Shown piece after piece: positions 44,301 through 57,095 of a stretch of 64,000 nt of DNA. The notes under the pieces are model-generated. The model had not been told where the DNA came from and did not search any database. It saw only the letters and a program-made list of their open reading frames with translations. The translations under genes and the position numbers were made by a program. The stretch's first letter is position 1. Each line of letters begins with the position of its first letter. This DNA is from Rhizopus arrhizus (taxonomy: Eukaryota > Mucoromycota > Mucoromycetes > Mucorales > Rhizopodaceae): positions 186,001-250,000 of the forward strand of contig JAKZZE010000004.1 of assembly GCA_024220505.1 (NCBI GenBank). The letters are read 5' to 3'.

Positions 44301-47300
44301 AGTTTTATTTCAGATGTTTGAATATGTTCCTGAAGCTCAGTAAGAGTTACTGCAAAAAACATCCTTTTGGAAAGCTTGTGCGGTAGGGGACTAAACTGTG
44401 ATTTCTTCAAATAGGTCCTCAGGTAGGAGTTTGGGTTGTACAGATGAAGAGCACTGATATTATCTATAATATGTTCTGATGCTAATTGCATGAGTTGGTT
44501 GAACCATTGTGCTGGTATTTCATTATCTTTGCAAAATAGTGTAAAATCTATTAAAATTTCAAAAGGTCCATTGGTATTTGCTTCTAGCGTCTATACACAA
44601 AGCAAATGAATGACGAGCACATGTATAAAAAAAGAAAGTTTACGCGAATGATGTGATAAACAAGCAATTCAAGGTCAATACTATCAACTTGAATATGGCG
44701 CATAATTAGATAAAATACAGTTCTTGCAGATTTTGATACACCTCCTTCATAAAACACATTTTTCAGCCCACTTGATTCTACGCCTCGATCACTATTACGT
44801 CTCATGAAATCTGCGTATAATTGGTTTGAAGCCGCATAGACGTAATCCTTGGATGTTACTGATTTCTTCTTGGGCATCTGAGGAGGCCTTCCGAGTTGTG
44901 CAAGTATATTGGCAAACCTATCAAACTCGCGCTTTAAGGCAGTTGATGTTTCTAGGTCATGTATATGTTTGTATCGCCTGGTAGCCAAATCTTTTGAGAG
45001 ATGTTCCATGTTATCAGTCAAAACATGGTGTAATCGTATATAATCTTCATCATTCAGCTTGTAATCTTCCACTATGCTATCAGCTGAATCGCAACATGTG
45101 GACATTTCCCGCAAAAAGGTAGCAACCTTGTATATATTATCTGTCAAAAAATCGTTCAAAGCAATCATATATGTCTCCTTCGCTCCAAACAAGACATTGT
45201 TGGCTAAGTTTTGAATCACCTTGGTCGCCATTAAGAACCCACGACGCATCTCCCGAGAGAACAAATTGGAATTTTTCAAGAGGCCAACAGATTCGGGCGA
45301 GACAATTGCTGGACAAAAGAATCTGAGAAAGATAAAGGACCCAGCTGCTGTATATTTGACCTCCGGAAATCTCTCACGGACAGAAGTAACGATTGTGTGG
45401 CAGATTTCTCGAAATGAGAGTGGGGCCAAGTCGACTGAATTACAGATCGCTTGTAATAACAGATCAGTAACTAAGATAACATTCTTTTTGTTCTGCTGGA
45501 TGTTCTCGCCCGGCGATAGCTTAGTAGGGTCCAGCTCAAAGCTTTTTTCTTTTCGTGGTAGCTCGGAAAGCTTCTGGAATACAGGAAGCAATACAGCTCT
45601 CATGTATTCACTTCCTTGCTCCTTAGCATAAGCAGAAAGTAAACGAGTAGCTATACTCGTTCGTCTGAAAAGATCAGTTTCGTTGTCTAGAAACGATTGA
45701 TAAGCTTGAAATCAAATGATAGTCATAGTCTTTTTACCTGTTGTTTCGACTTCTTTCTGAATGACTACCTTAAATAATTGCATTGTCTTGTTTCTTGAGG
45801 CATAACATGCTAACAAAACGCTAGCAACGTTATCTATTTTTGCCGAAGGACAAATTTCACAAAGGGACATGGTTATATTCAAATCAGAATAAACAATTAT
45901 CTATATTCAATTAGAAACGCGTAAAATTAAATGTTTTATATATAGAGAGTTTCTTACATCAATCAATTTTTCGTATCGATCAGTCATCACAGTTTCTGCT
46001 AAAGTCTCAAATTCGGTTCCTTGATTCAAAATATTTGATAAAACTTCCATAAAGGCTGTACGAGTATTATTATCTTCATGATAACCCATCGAAAAAGAAT
46101 ACTTTAGGCCAGCATCCACATTAGCGCTCAACATGTTGGACAACGCAAGAATAGTATAGTTTTTCAAAGGAGCCAGTTCGGAATTCTAATTACATAAATC
46201 AGAAAGGTATATTGCAATAGGTCCCTCATGACTTACTGCTCTAAAGTCTAAGCTACTGCGAGATCGAGTAAGTGAATTCAGCTGTAAAAAAGAAAAAATG
46301 AGTGCCAAAGTAAAAACAACTATTCTTTTCTTACTTCAGTGACACGACATCGGTTCAAAATTTTGAAGAAATAAGTAAAATACTTGAAAAATATCCTACT
46401 TTTGGCTGCCATTGCATTTGATTCCTGAGGTGTTTCTAATGGTTGAAGCGGTAATTGATGAAGTAAAGCAACTATTGTCTTTAAGCAAGCTAGATCCAGA
46501 TCCTGCTGTAGTTTATCTAGCCGAGACGATTCAGTAAAAGAAGATTGAGATCCCAAGTATGACTTCTAGAGAAAAAAAAGTATTGAATATTAGTTTTTTT
46601 TTTTAAAAAAAAATCTCCTTCATGGAAAGCTTACCTTTGTAATCAAATAATCACTTGTCCATTCAGTAATAATTTCTAGCAGTTTATTTCTCAGTCTAAA
46701 TTCTTGTCTTAGGATGATCCTATCCTTTTTGGCCATCAAGACCTCAATGAGTTGGCATAGTTTAATCTTCATCTTCATCGATGCAGTATCATTGGGTAGC
46801 TTATTCACATAAAACGTGCAAAGTCTAATCAGAGTACTAAAGTCAAGCACAAATAGGCTTTCCGATTTATCCGTCGTCCGATCCAAGATAAGCTTAAGGA
46901 CTGACACAGTCTGCTCCACAAAGAGCGCGTAGCGTGAACTACAGATAGGTTCATTTTTGCTTTCCTGAGAGAAGCCGTTTGACATGGTCACTTCCAAGTC
47001 TCGAAACAAGATATGATACAATGCAGATGACAGGTCGTTACCCAATATTTCTCTTACCCATTCTCTAACCATCAAGTTATCACAGGCCAGGAGCTCAACC
47101 ATTTTCATTACAAATTGCTCAACCATGGCAGTCGAATCTGAACGGCAATAACTGTTCGTAGAACTAGACTGACTCGTCGTAAACTCTTCATTCTGATCCG
47201 TCATCAAACAGACACCGCCAAGAGCAGCCAAAAATCCGGCGTAATTTTGCCATTCGGCCGACCGATCTTCATCCACGGGTAATGACAATATATTACTGGA

Positions 47301-49796
47301 TATATGCCGAGTGTTTCGAAGCTTATCATGCCAGCCTGTCTTTTTGTTTGGCTCTGAGCTTTCCTCGCGCATTTCCTCGCATGAGCGGACTACCAAGGGG
47401 GTCATTCGCTTCCAGCGCCTCCAGACCTCCTCCCAAGCGGCAGACAGACCAGGCGAACCTGGATTGGCTGTACGCAACGAGCCACGTATGCGTCGCTGCT
47501 GTGATTTTCGACCTGTGACGACGGATACGTGATGGGTGAGCTCTGTATAGCATCCCATGTTTTGCACAATCGTTGTCGATAAAGGCTGGTAATCATCTAA
47601 AATCTCCGTCAAGCGCACCTCGTTACAGAGCAAACCAAAGCATTCAATCGCCAAGGTACAAATGCTTGTGTCTGATGAACAGAGCAAGACAAGCAGAGCC
47701 ACCTCCAGTGCCACAGAGGCTTGCCATCTTTCTCTTATGTCAATCCCTTGTGAAGTCACATCACTGTGACACTCCAGGAATTGATTGCGTAATGTCAGTA
47801 TGCGTTTCAAAAGCTCCAGTAAAATTTTCAATGCCTGATCCTTCTCTTCCAAAAGAAGCTGTTTGGCTAAAGTGTATTGCACTTCAGATGATATCTTCCA
47901 AAAAAATTCCATAAAGCGATTGGGTGGTCCCCATAAAAGAATATAATCTGGTGCGTGAAGTTTGGTTAAACAATCCGAAGCAGCTTCTCTCACAGATACA
48001 CTAGCATCACTTAAATATCTTGTTATGGCTACCATTACTGCAGCATTCTGTTCATATCGATCTGTATCATTACCCTACATGGTTCAAGAAAAAGTTAGCT
48101 AGTCAAAAGAGGGGGTTTGTTCTTTTTTATATACTAATATAGCAAGCTGTGGATCAGTCTGGTACAAGTGCAAGACATCCAAAATCAACTCAAATCGCTC
48201 AGATGAGGCCGTCTTGACCTCCTTTTTCAAACGTGATCCTCCCTTTCGTGAAGATTGACTAGACGTATCTGATTTTTCTCGAAGTTCACTCTGATAATAT
48301 TCCAAAAATAAAGTACGAATGCGACTGCAAAGTGGGCCATGAAGAGCCGATATGGAGGCAATCCAGGGCAGTTGATTTTCTTCGGAAGCGATCATCACTG
48401 CGGCCTTGACCACACTGACTTTAAAGATAGTGGGAGCAGTAAACTCAAAGCAGAGAGGAATCAAGGTGTTGACCGTTCTTTCGACATCCAACCGAAACAT
48501 GGCTACAATACAATCGGCCATGAGACGCTGGTAATCGATAGATACACCCAGACTATTGGTCTTGTGCTCTGCACTGAGGTAGCAGTGAGGATCAAATAAT
48601 TTATCAATTAAGTCATTTTCAACATCTGGTACAATTTGACGAATCGCTGTCATCTCATCTTTTGAAACATAGGTGGCAGCTCGACATAAATCTACATAAC
48701 ATATCGCAGCCAATTCTCCCATACGATCTCCTTTCATTGCTTTACTTAGTGCACTCAAAAAGGCTGCCTAGGAGCAAATGAGACGATGTCTATGTGCCTT
48801 GTAATTTACCTTCTTATTGTACGCGTTTCCTCCAACAATAGAAGTTGAAAACATAATGTCTGGACAAAGAACAAGTAACATGGTTTGAACTGGCCAAAAG
48901 ACTGCCTTCTTCTTGGCTGTATCAGCCAATGAATTGAATATGTCAAATAATATCTCAGGTGATCCTTCTAGCCTTCTCTGATTATGACACAGTGACATAA
49001 ACTCAGCCGTGTAACTCTCGATCCAGTTCCAAATAGCCTTTCGAAGGGCTACAGCTATCCACTGTTGCACCGGTTTTTTCAAATGCAAGGTAGACGCACA
49101 CAACTCTAAATAATCAGCTCCGTATAAATTGCTTTTTTTCTTTCTTTCATTACCTGTCAAAACCATGCTTAATCTTTTCGAATTTAATGATGCACACTCA
49201 AGCATCATGATATCTGCCACTTCTGGGTTTTCCTCTGAAGTCGAAGTTAAATGCAAGATTCTAGATCGAAACATGCTAAATGTCGTATTCCAATTACTAG
49301 CACTCACATAGGCCAACACTCGACAGGATGCCTGATGCATATCCGCAAAACTCGGCCCGTAATCGACTACACTTTTAGACTCATTGGCTACTACAAACCC
49401 ATGCTGTTCACGATCTTCCAACGAACTAATGTGAGATAAAATACGAGAGATGACGTGTATGATATGCTTTGCAAGTGATTCGTCCAGCTGAGGGGGATCT
49501 GGGAGTGATAATCCCTCGGGTAATCCCACAGCATCACTTCGTTGAAGAGCAGGTCGTCTCTTTGCCTTTTCTCGTTTTGATTGAAGATGTTTCCAGTGAT
49601 GTTGCATACAGGCGGCTAGTACACGGAGCATGAGAAGCTGAGGTTGGAAACCTGAGTTGGGTGTATCGTCATGTTTGGAAAAAGGTGTAGTCTAAACAAG
49701 AAAAATAAATTGGATAAGATGGTTGTACTTTTTTGCTGGTAATACCTGGGACATGTTTTCAAGTATATTGGTAATTGACATTGCAATGGTTGACAT
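41309..49796 (-). CDS. Neurofibromin/IRA-type Ras GTPase-activating protein
   Basis: About 15 exons with short introns spread over 8.5 kb, adding up to roughly 2,550 aa, the size of neurofibromin and yeast Ira proteins. It turns Ras off by stimulating GTP hydrolysis, so restrains Ras/cAMP signalling at membranes. The N-terminal half is helical-repeat sequence (for example REWVREILGNDLSSALYHIL at about 47.0 kb, conserved in fungal members). The RasGAP domain lies at about 45.7-44.9 kb: FRRTSIATRLLSAYAKEQGS with the arginine finger, then SFIFLRFFCPAIVSPESVGL (the FLR..C.PAI signature) and LQNLAN-type helix seen as KVIQNLANNVLF. Then follow a CRAL-TRIO/Sec14-PH-like region (44.5-43.9 kb) and long HEAT-like repeats to the end (exon 41567-41309, ending IIERIIS). 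The ATG at 49796 (MSTIAMSITNIL) is provisional: the frame stays open upstream through a splice-acceptor-like site at 49829. Confidence 0.92.
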
Positions 49797-49828
49797 TCTG
49801 TATTTTGAGAGTTCGATCAAAGCCGCCA

Positions 49829-50567
49829 CTATATATGATCATATATGAGTTGAAAATAAAAAAAAATGTGCTTTAATGGTGCTTTGTACCTCTTTTGGCG
49901 CGTAAATAAAGTTAAAAAAGTGAAGATTTAGTGAAATTAGTAAAGATGTCAAGCTTTTTTTTTGTATAATTACGATTGCTGAATTAAAGGATCGTGTTGC
50001 AAAGAGTCATTCTCAACGTCTGTTGTATTAGATAGCTATTAGATAATTTGTGAGCTACTGAATACTAGTGAAGGCATGGTATGTTTACTCTAGCTACTAT
50101 TCTGTTGACTAGACTAAGAATAAGTTTGGTGTCGGTGCTCATTCTAAGCTTGTTGTATGTACAGAGGTATATATAATTATATAAAAAAGCTTATTTCAAG
50201 CGTATTATAAAAAAGGGTGAATTTCTTTAATTAGAAAGAAAGAAGAAAAAATGATGGAAAAAGAACACACATGAAGACGCGAAAGACCATTTTCAAATTC
50301 AACCAGTGAAGAAATTTCTGTCATTAAAGCCTGGAGAGAACAGACGTCATTTATTGTAATACAAACCTGGTACAAAAAAGTTACCATCAGTCTGCCGGTT
50401 TTTCCTTTCTGCCTACACGTATATGCAAAAGCGCACGTAGTTGCTTATTAAACTAGGCCATACTATTATTCTTTATTTTAAATTGTCTTTTTTTGTTTTA
50501 TTTTTACTTTACTATTTTTTTTTTTCCCTTTACTTTTCTTTTTCTTTTTTTTTGTGCTACCTACAAA
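49829..50567. other. Divergent promoter region, RasGAP and M13 peptidase
   Basis: 0.74 kb. On the minus strand 50205-50387 a frame reads QALMTEISSLVEFENGLSRL after a plausible acceptor; it could be an upstream exon of the RasGAP gene but I could not join it in phase. The last 90 bp before 50568 are T-rich and probably the M13 core promoter/leader. Confidence 0.4.
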
Positions 50568-53206
50568 ATGCCCGGCGGTCTTCTTCAAAGTCTCTCGACA
50601 AATTCAGCTCAACTCATGGCCCGTGTCACAAGTGTTTGTACTTCCCACGCTTGTCAAACAGCAGCCACTTCCATTTTGAATGATTTGAATGTCAATATTG
50701 ATCCCTGCAGCGATTTTTACCAATATACTTGTAAATTTAAGTCTTGTTTGCAAAATAAACCTTTCCTTAATATCTATATGTATGTATTTTTTTAGGTGGT
50801 GGATGGGTCAACAACCATACTATTCCTGCCTCTGAATCAGGCAAGTGAAACCGTGTAGCAAAAAACGTACGTCGAATCTTTCCAGGGCTTATTTTATCAT
50901 TTTTAGGTGTTGGTACCTTTACTGATTTGAACAATGCTAATTTGGATAGTCTTCAAAAATTACTCGAGGGCAATTATGATGATCTTCTGGTGGGTGTTGA
51001 CCTTGATCCAAACTTTCTCAGCGATACGCAAAAGGAAAAAGACCGAGTCAATTTCAATAAACTAAAGATGTACTATACCGCATGTATGGATGAAACTGCA
51101 ATTAATCACCTCGGTCCTACGCCCATTTTTCCTTCCATCGCCCGTATGTTCACCACCCTGGGTTATTCTCCCGAGTCATTTTCGGATCAGCGCTTCAGTC
51201 CTCAGCATGTCCGTGTACTGACGAACGCGTTGATCGAGTTAAATATGCAAGGTGTTGAAAACTTGGTCTCCATTGGTGTGGGTGTAGATGATCGCCATCC
51301 GGATCAATATACAATCTTTATCAACCAACCCGGTCTTACCTTACCCTCTCGGGAATATTATAGTCAGCCGGGCATTATGGAAAAATACCGTCAAGGACTT
51401 GTTTCTGTGATCTCGTCTATTTTGGGTGACATGAATGGCGATGAGAATGCAAACCTGCGTTTGCAAAAGATGGCAGAGAACAAGCTCAATGCACTTGGTT
51501 CGGTAGACATTGAAGCCATGGTGGATCGATTTGTTGAATTTGAGACGCAGCTTGCGAGTATGACACTTCCCATGTAAGTTTCTTTTCTAACTCATCCAAC
51601 GCGTACAATCGCTCATCTCCCGTATGTTTAGTGATCAGCTTCAGGATCCTCTGGCCATCTACAACCCCATGTCCACCACCGAGTTTCATCAAAAGTACCC
51701 AGTTGCAGATTGGTTCCGCATCCTACGTCATTTTGCTCCGAATGATGTCAGTTTACCAGAGAATATCATTGTCACTGCGCCCAAGTTCATGCAGCAATTG
51801 ACCGATTGGCTCCTTCAGAGTGAGACTCGACCGGATGGAGCATCCACACAGGCCATTCGCGAATATTTCACGATCAAGATCATTTTATCCAACATCGGTC
51901 ATGTGGATCGTGCCACTCGGGATCTCTATCGGTCCACGATCGGTATGCTTACCAGCGGAGCTACAGAGGCCAAGCCCCGTGGACGTGAGTGTGTGGCAAA
52001 CACAAGCGCTGCCTTTGGACAATTGCTCGGTCGATACTTTGTGATGAGATCATTTGGTGGTGAACCACAGCGAAAGCAGGTCGCTACGTTTATTGATCAT
52101 ATTTTGTCGGCTTGGACTGAAAGGTTGGAACAGAACACATGGTTGGATGCAGAGACTCGTACCCGTGCTATTGAAAAGGTAACAAGAAACACTTTTCGAA
52201 AGGAGGGTGCGTATCCTGATGCAAACAAAAAAAATGCTAGGTAAAGAAGATTGGACATCAGGAAGCCTACAGTATCATTAGTCCAGACGATCGCTCCCCT
52301 GATTCTCTGTCGGAATTTTATTCTGATATGCAAGTGAACGACAATGATCATTTTGGTAATCAAATGGCTGTCTACCAAGCCTACTTCAAAAAAGAATGGA
52401 GTAATATAGGAAAGAAAGTGAACAAGGATGAATGGTACATGAATCCGCATGAAGTTAATGCTTACTACTCTCCTAATTTCAACAAAGTAAAAAGTAGAAA
52501 AATACTCGATTTTTTTTTTTTACTCATCCTTTCTTTTTACCCTTCCAAAAAAAGATCGTTATTCCCGCTGGTATTCTTCAATCACCATTTTATAATACAG
52601 AATTACCTAGCTACCTTAACTATGGTGGCATTGGTGCAGTGATTGGCCATGAGATAACTGTAATGAAAACGATTGTATCCATCTAATGTCCCTAAGCTAA
52701 CCAGACACACCTAGCATGCCTTTGATAACTCTGGCCGACTTTACGATGGTGAAGGTCTCCTGAACTCTTGGTGGACAGCAGCGACCTCTGCTGCATTTGA
52801 AGGTAAATCCGAATGCTTCATTCGTCAATACAACCGCTTCTCTATCGAAGGTCCCGACAAGACCCAATACCCCGTGAATGGTAAGATGACACTCGGTGAG
52901 AACCTGGCGGATAATGGGGGTGTTCGAGCTGCCTATTTAGCCATGCAAAAAACACTGGATGGCCAAGCAACCTTGCCTGGCCTTGAAAAGTTTTCACCTC
53001 AACAGCTGTTTTTCATCAACTTTGGTCGAGTCTGGTGTTCCAGCATGCGCCCCGAGATGTCTGTTCAACGCGTTCGTACCGATGTTCACTCCCCTGCAAG
53101 TGTCAGGGTCAACGGTGCTGTTCAAAATAATGTTGAGTTTGCCCAAGCGTTTCAGTGTCCAGAAACGAAGGCCATGAATCCTGCTGAAAAATGCCAGATT
53201 TGGTAA
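50568..53206 (+). CDS. M13-family zinc metallopeptidase (neprilysin/ECE-like)
   Basis: Seven exons: 50568-50730, 50796-50840, 50907-51573, 51632-52178, 52241-52486, 52555-52659 and 52715-53206; 754 aa. Family enzymes cleave small peptides on the amino side of hydrophobic residues. Seen: [20 protein letters not shown] (start of the M13 fold), [19 protein letters not shown] (substrate binding), the zinc site HEITHAFD split by intron 6 between Thr and His, [14 protein letters not shown] (third zinc ligand Glu) and a C-terminus CQIW (C..W motif). Intron 2 begins with GC, not GT: only this site keeps the frame into VGTFTDLN. Unlike most members there is no signal peptide or transmembrane anchor before the fold ([20 protein letters not shown]), so an intracellular or unusually targeted enzyme is likely. 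Complete active site. Confidence 0.94.
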
Positions 53207-55189
53207 AAAAAAATTTGAGGAAATGACAAGTGAATAAAACTGTTTTTATCACAATAAAGCGTAAAACCAAATAACGTTCTTTTTGTTGTTGTTAAATGAA
53301 GATAGCAAAATATGTTTTGTGAGTTCCAGTCTTTCTCTCTCTTTTTTTAATATACTTTAAAGAGCTCTGCGCTGTTTAACTTTCAGGAACAGATAAAGAA
53401 AAAGCTATCAAGTATCCGTTATTCAACTTTCCCTATACCTGCAATAAGAACAGAGACAACTGTTTCTTATCAATTCTTCAAGCTACTTTAAAAGCTTTCA
53501 TGAGTATTGGTCTATAGCTTTTTATGAGTTACCACAAAGAAAACCCTAAAAAAAAAAGAGAGTCCAAAATGAACCATGAGAACGTAAAGACTCTTTGATT
53601 TCAAAACATTGATGGAAAATAAACATTTGTATTGCTTTTAAACATGAACTGTACAAACTAACTTTGCAGTGACACTATAGCCTTCTGATCCTACTGAGAA
53701 GGAGGGAAAGCGCTACCCAAAGCCGGTAAGATGCAAGAAGAAATTAGGATAGCTGTAAATAACGCTGCTTCCTCTTCGTCATTATTTGATACGTCTCACC
53801 ACTTTCAGATAGTACCAACAAGAACCTTTTATAGGATAAAGAGTGGCCAACAATAAAAGTTAAATAAGATTTATGACATGAATATTTTTTATTAAAAATG
53901 TATTGCTACAGCAAAAGACACCTAGGGCTTCTTTTCACACAAACTACATATCAGGTTAGTAAAGTCCACTAGAAACGTGTAAAGAAATAAAATCAAGAAT
54001 ATTGTTTATAAAAAAGGGGAATTCAGAAAGATCATGTGTACTTCATTACTGTTTATACCTTTGACCGTTCTTCCTGCCTATTCCAACTCGTCGTAAACTA
54101 CCAATGCCCTTGTGCTAGATTGCATAGTTTAGAATAGTGACCACAGTTTTAGAAACTTAAAGAGGGTGGCACACGATGACTTGTAGAAACAAAACAAAAA
54201 GAAGGCAAAAAGATACAAAACATGTATGTTCATTACAGGAAACCTTTTTTCATCATAATAGATTTATGAACAAGTCTTCTTGACTTGATTCTTGTATATG
54301 ATATGACTTACCTAGCATTTGTAAAGAATAAAGAAAGAAAGAAAAAGAGTGTATGAGAAAAAAGTACTGTTTATAAAGAAATAGGGAGTGAATATATTTC
54401 CTGCGTATATGTTTAACCAATCACAAAGCATCGTATTTTGAATGTTAGCCTATCAAACTCTTTGTTTGTACAAACCAACCAATCACATTTTGTGAAAAAG
54501 CAGTGTAGCATAAACAAACCGCATCTATTCTTTTAGCAAGCCTACTAGAGTACATCTGTGCTAAAGGTCTTTGCAAAGAAAGTTGACTAGAATAAGAAAA
54601 ACGCGTTTTGCGATGGTTTATTTTTGTCTACAATCCAAGTTTTTCACAAATAGCTTGAATTATTTATTTAATCTTCAACTTTGTCTACTTTTAGCAACTC
54701 ACAGAGTGACATGCTTATGGTCTCTTTTCTATGATTTATCTACAGGATGCATCATTTATGATTGTATGAAATAAAAAGATACTAACAAAAGTTTAAGTAA
54801 AGTCGAGGGCTACAACTGTAAGAAGATGAAACGACGCAAGTGAATAGAATAACAAATTATTGTATGCTCTGTAGATGAAATGTAGAGAAAGATGGTTAAT
54901 GATAGCAGTAATCTAAAGAAGCCTGTTGAAAGGAACAACTTGTACCTCGAAATTGAACATAAAAGGGTGATGTGTCATTAAGCGGCATCTGAATAAAATA
55001 ACAGCAGCCTAGTGGCTTTGAATTTATGGTTAGATTCAAGCGTTCGAGGAATCCTTTTCTTATATTTTATTCTGATGCTTCATTTACTTGGCGTGAATTT
55101 ACCTGACAGAAAGCTGGTCAGATAAAAAAAAGAAAATTAAAAAGAAATTAAACAACAACAGCAAAAAAAAAAAAAGAAGCAGCCTTCTC
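53207..55189. other. 2-kb intergenic region
   Basis: AT-rich with no convincing frame, tRNA or repeat. Possible poly-A signal for M13 (aataaa at 53233-53238 and aataaag at 53253). Confidence 0.45.
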
Positions 55190-55450
55190 ATGTCCCACTC
55201 TAGTACTGCACTTCAATATTTTTATGGCATGGGTGAACCAACTGCGTTGAAGTAATGTAAAAACCTGTTTATTTCACCAACAATAAAAGTAGCCGAATTA
55301 AGCAAAGTACAAGTGAACGAGTTGACAAATATCTTAGCTAATATGACGATCGAAACAGACTTGAAGCGACAATTACGAAAACATGGGATGCATCACCGTG
55401 ATATCAATAATTACACTGAAAAAAGACCTGCCATGAGCTTACCTGTTTGA
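55190..55450 (+). CDS. Small two-exon hypothetical gene, splice phase inconsistent
   Basis: Exon 1 (55190-55251) reads MSHSSTALQYFYGMGEPTAL and ends at a good donor (gtaatg). Exon 2 (about 55290-55450) reads VAELSKVQVNELTNILANMT, then ETDLKRQLRKHGMHHRDINN and ends RPAMSLPV. Both look like genuine coding sequence, and the 38-nt gap holds an acceptor (ataaaag), but the phases differ by one base and the intron would be unusually short. A one-base indel, an unusual acceptor or gene decay would explain it. Family unknown; predicted about 74 aa, soluble and helical. Confidence 0.4.
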
Positions 55451-55651
55451 GGATAAAGAATGCTAAAAGATTAAATGGAAGATGGGGTTCAACGTAGAGT
55501 TTATTCAGTTTGGACTCAAGTACAACAAACGCTATTCACTTTTTGGGTCAATTCATGTAAAATAATAGCAAAAATAGTATTTTATGTTTAGTTCTATAAT
55601 AATATGAAAAAGCGAGAAAGAAAAGGGGTATCTTGATGATTATTATGATAA

Positions 55652-57095
55652 TTAATGTTCACCAGTACAAGTAATAAAGCCGACAAGACCTTTCCAAAGA
55701 CCATGTTTTTCTTTTCTTGTTTGATTGAAAGGGTCTTGCATGTATGCAGGTGTTGTTGGCATATCAGCGATTGCTTTATTGTTCACAGCAGGAGTCTTTG
55801 ATTTTTTCACTTGCTGCTTTGATTGATGATGGCCAGATCGCCTTGCACGAGCATCTTTTAATTGCTTGAATCGATTCTGAAAGAGAGTTTAGATTTACTA
55901 TATAGCCCATCTTGTCTGTTCTTTACCTCCCATCCTTTGCCATCATTCAGTAACATCCAGTCATAGATACCATCCTCTTTTTCACTCAATCTTTCTAATA
56001 CTTTATCAAATAATTCTCTTAAAAAGTCATAATCTGGTGTTTCTTCAAACCCTAACTTTCTGACATATTGAAGGTAGATGCTAAATTCCTCTGGATTATG
56101 ATGTTAGCATATAAAGAAACTCCTTAAATTAGTATTCGTTACCTGGAAATGCACCGCATAATTCCTTGACTGAAGTCGACTGCTTCTTTTCACCAATCTT
56201 TTCATATTTTTGTTTATTTGTGGCAGCTTTCAAGCCTTGCCAAGGTAAAGAACCACGCAAGAAATACATGAATACATGGCCCAAAGCTTCTAAATCATCA
56301 CGTCTTGATTGTTCTATTCACAGGAGTTAAAGCAAAGGAGAGAGAGAAAGAAAGTTAGGGGAGATTGTGTACCTCTTCCTAAATGAGTATTGATACTCAT
56401 ATAGCGTGCGGTTCCTGACAAACTCCTGCGTTCTCTATATGGAATATGCTTCTTTGTCTTTGGATCACGATAGAGCTTTGCCATACCATAATCTACTAAA
56501 AAGACCGTGTTGGCATATTTTGTGCCTGGACGACCGATCAAGAAATTATCAGGCTTAATGTCTCGATAAATTAAATTTCTTTCATGGACACTTTGTACAC
56601 GAGAAATCTAAAAGGACAGTGAATAAGAATAAAAGAAAAAGATGGACGTGTACCATTTGTTTTGCCACCATAGCCACTGTTCGAATGGTCAATTTACGAG
56701 AACACATGTCAAATAAATCTTCTAAACTGGGTCCTAATAAGTCAATGACAAGCACATTGTGTAATCCTTCGTGCCCAAAATAATAAGCACTTGGAACACC
56801 AGCTAATAAGCAGAGTTAGACAAGATCCTTTGATAAGCTTTTTGATTTTACATGTTCCAGCCAATATCTTATACGTTCGATATTCATCTCTCAATTGAGG
56901 TACTTCAGACTTTCTAGGTTCAAATTTGATAGCAACCGATTGATTATTTAAAAGATTCAAGCCCTCATAAATGATACCAAAACTTCCTTCACCCAATTTC
57001 TTTCCTACTTGATAATGTACACCTACAATGGTACTTGCAGAAGATGTATTGCTGTGATGACTTGATTTATCATAATTTGTTGTTAATTTTTCCAT
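55652..57095 (-). CDS. Casein kinase I, YCK/CK1-gamma class
   Basis: About seven exons; protein roughly 400 aa starting [12 protein letters not shown] (the frame extends upstream only as a poly-Phe stretch). Ser/Thr kinase with [17 protein letters not shown] (Gly loop), VAIKFEPR (ATP Lys), [28 protein letters not shown] (catalytic loop), [20 protein letters not shown] (DYG in place of DFG), [20 protein letters not shown] (the CK1 signature) and [20 protein letters not shown]. The order and wording match fungal Yck1/2 and animal CK1-gamma, plasma-membrane kinases for nutrient sensing and endocytosis. The tail is short and ends FITCTGEH, not the CC palmitoylation motif of Yck1/2; the single Cys near the end may or may not serve. 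The introns are GT..AG. Confidence 0.93.

Noticed and set aside
47282..47914. Plus-strand open frames opposite the RasGAP gene
   Set aside because: Antisense shadows; the minus-strand reading contains conserved RasGAP-family sequence.
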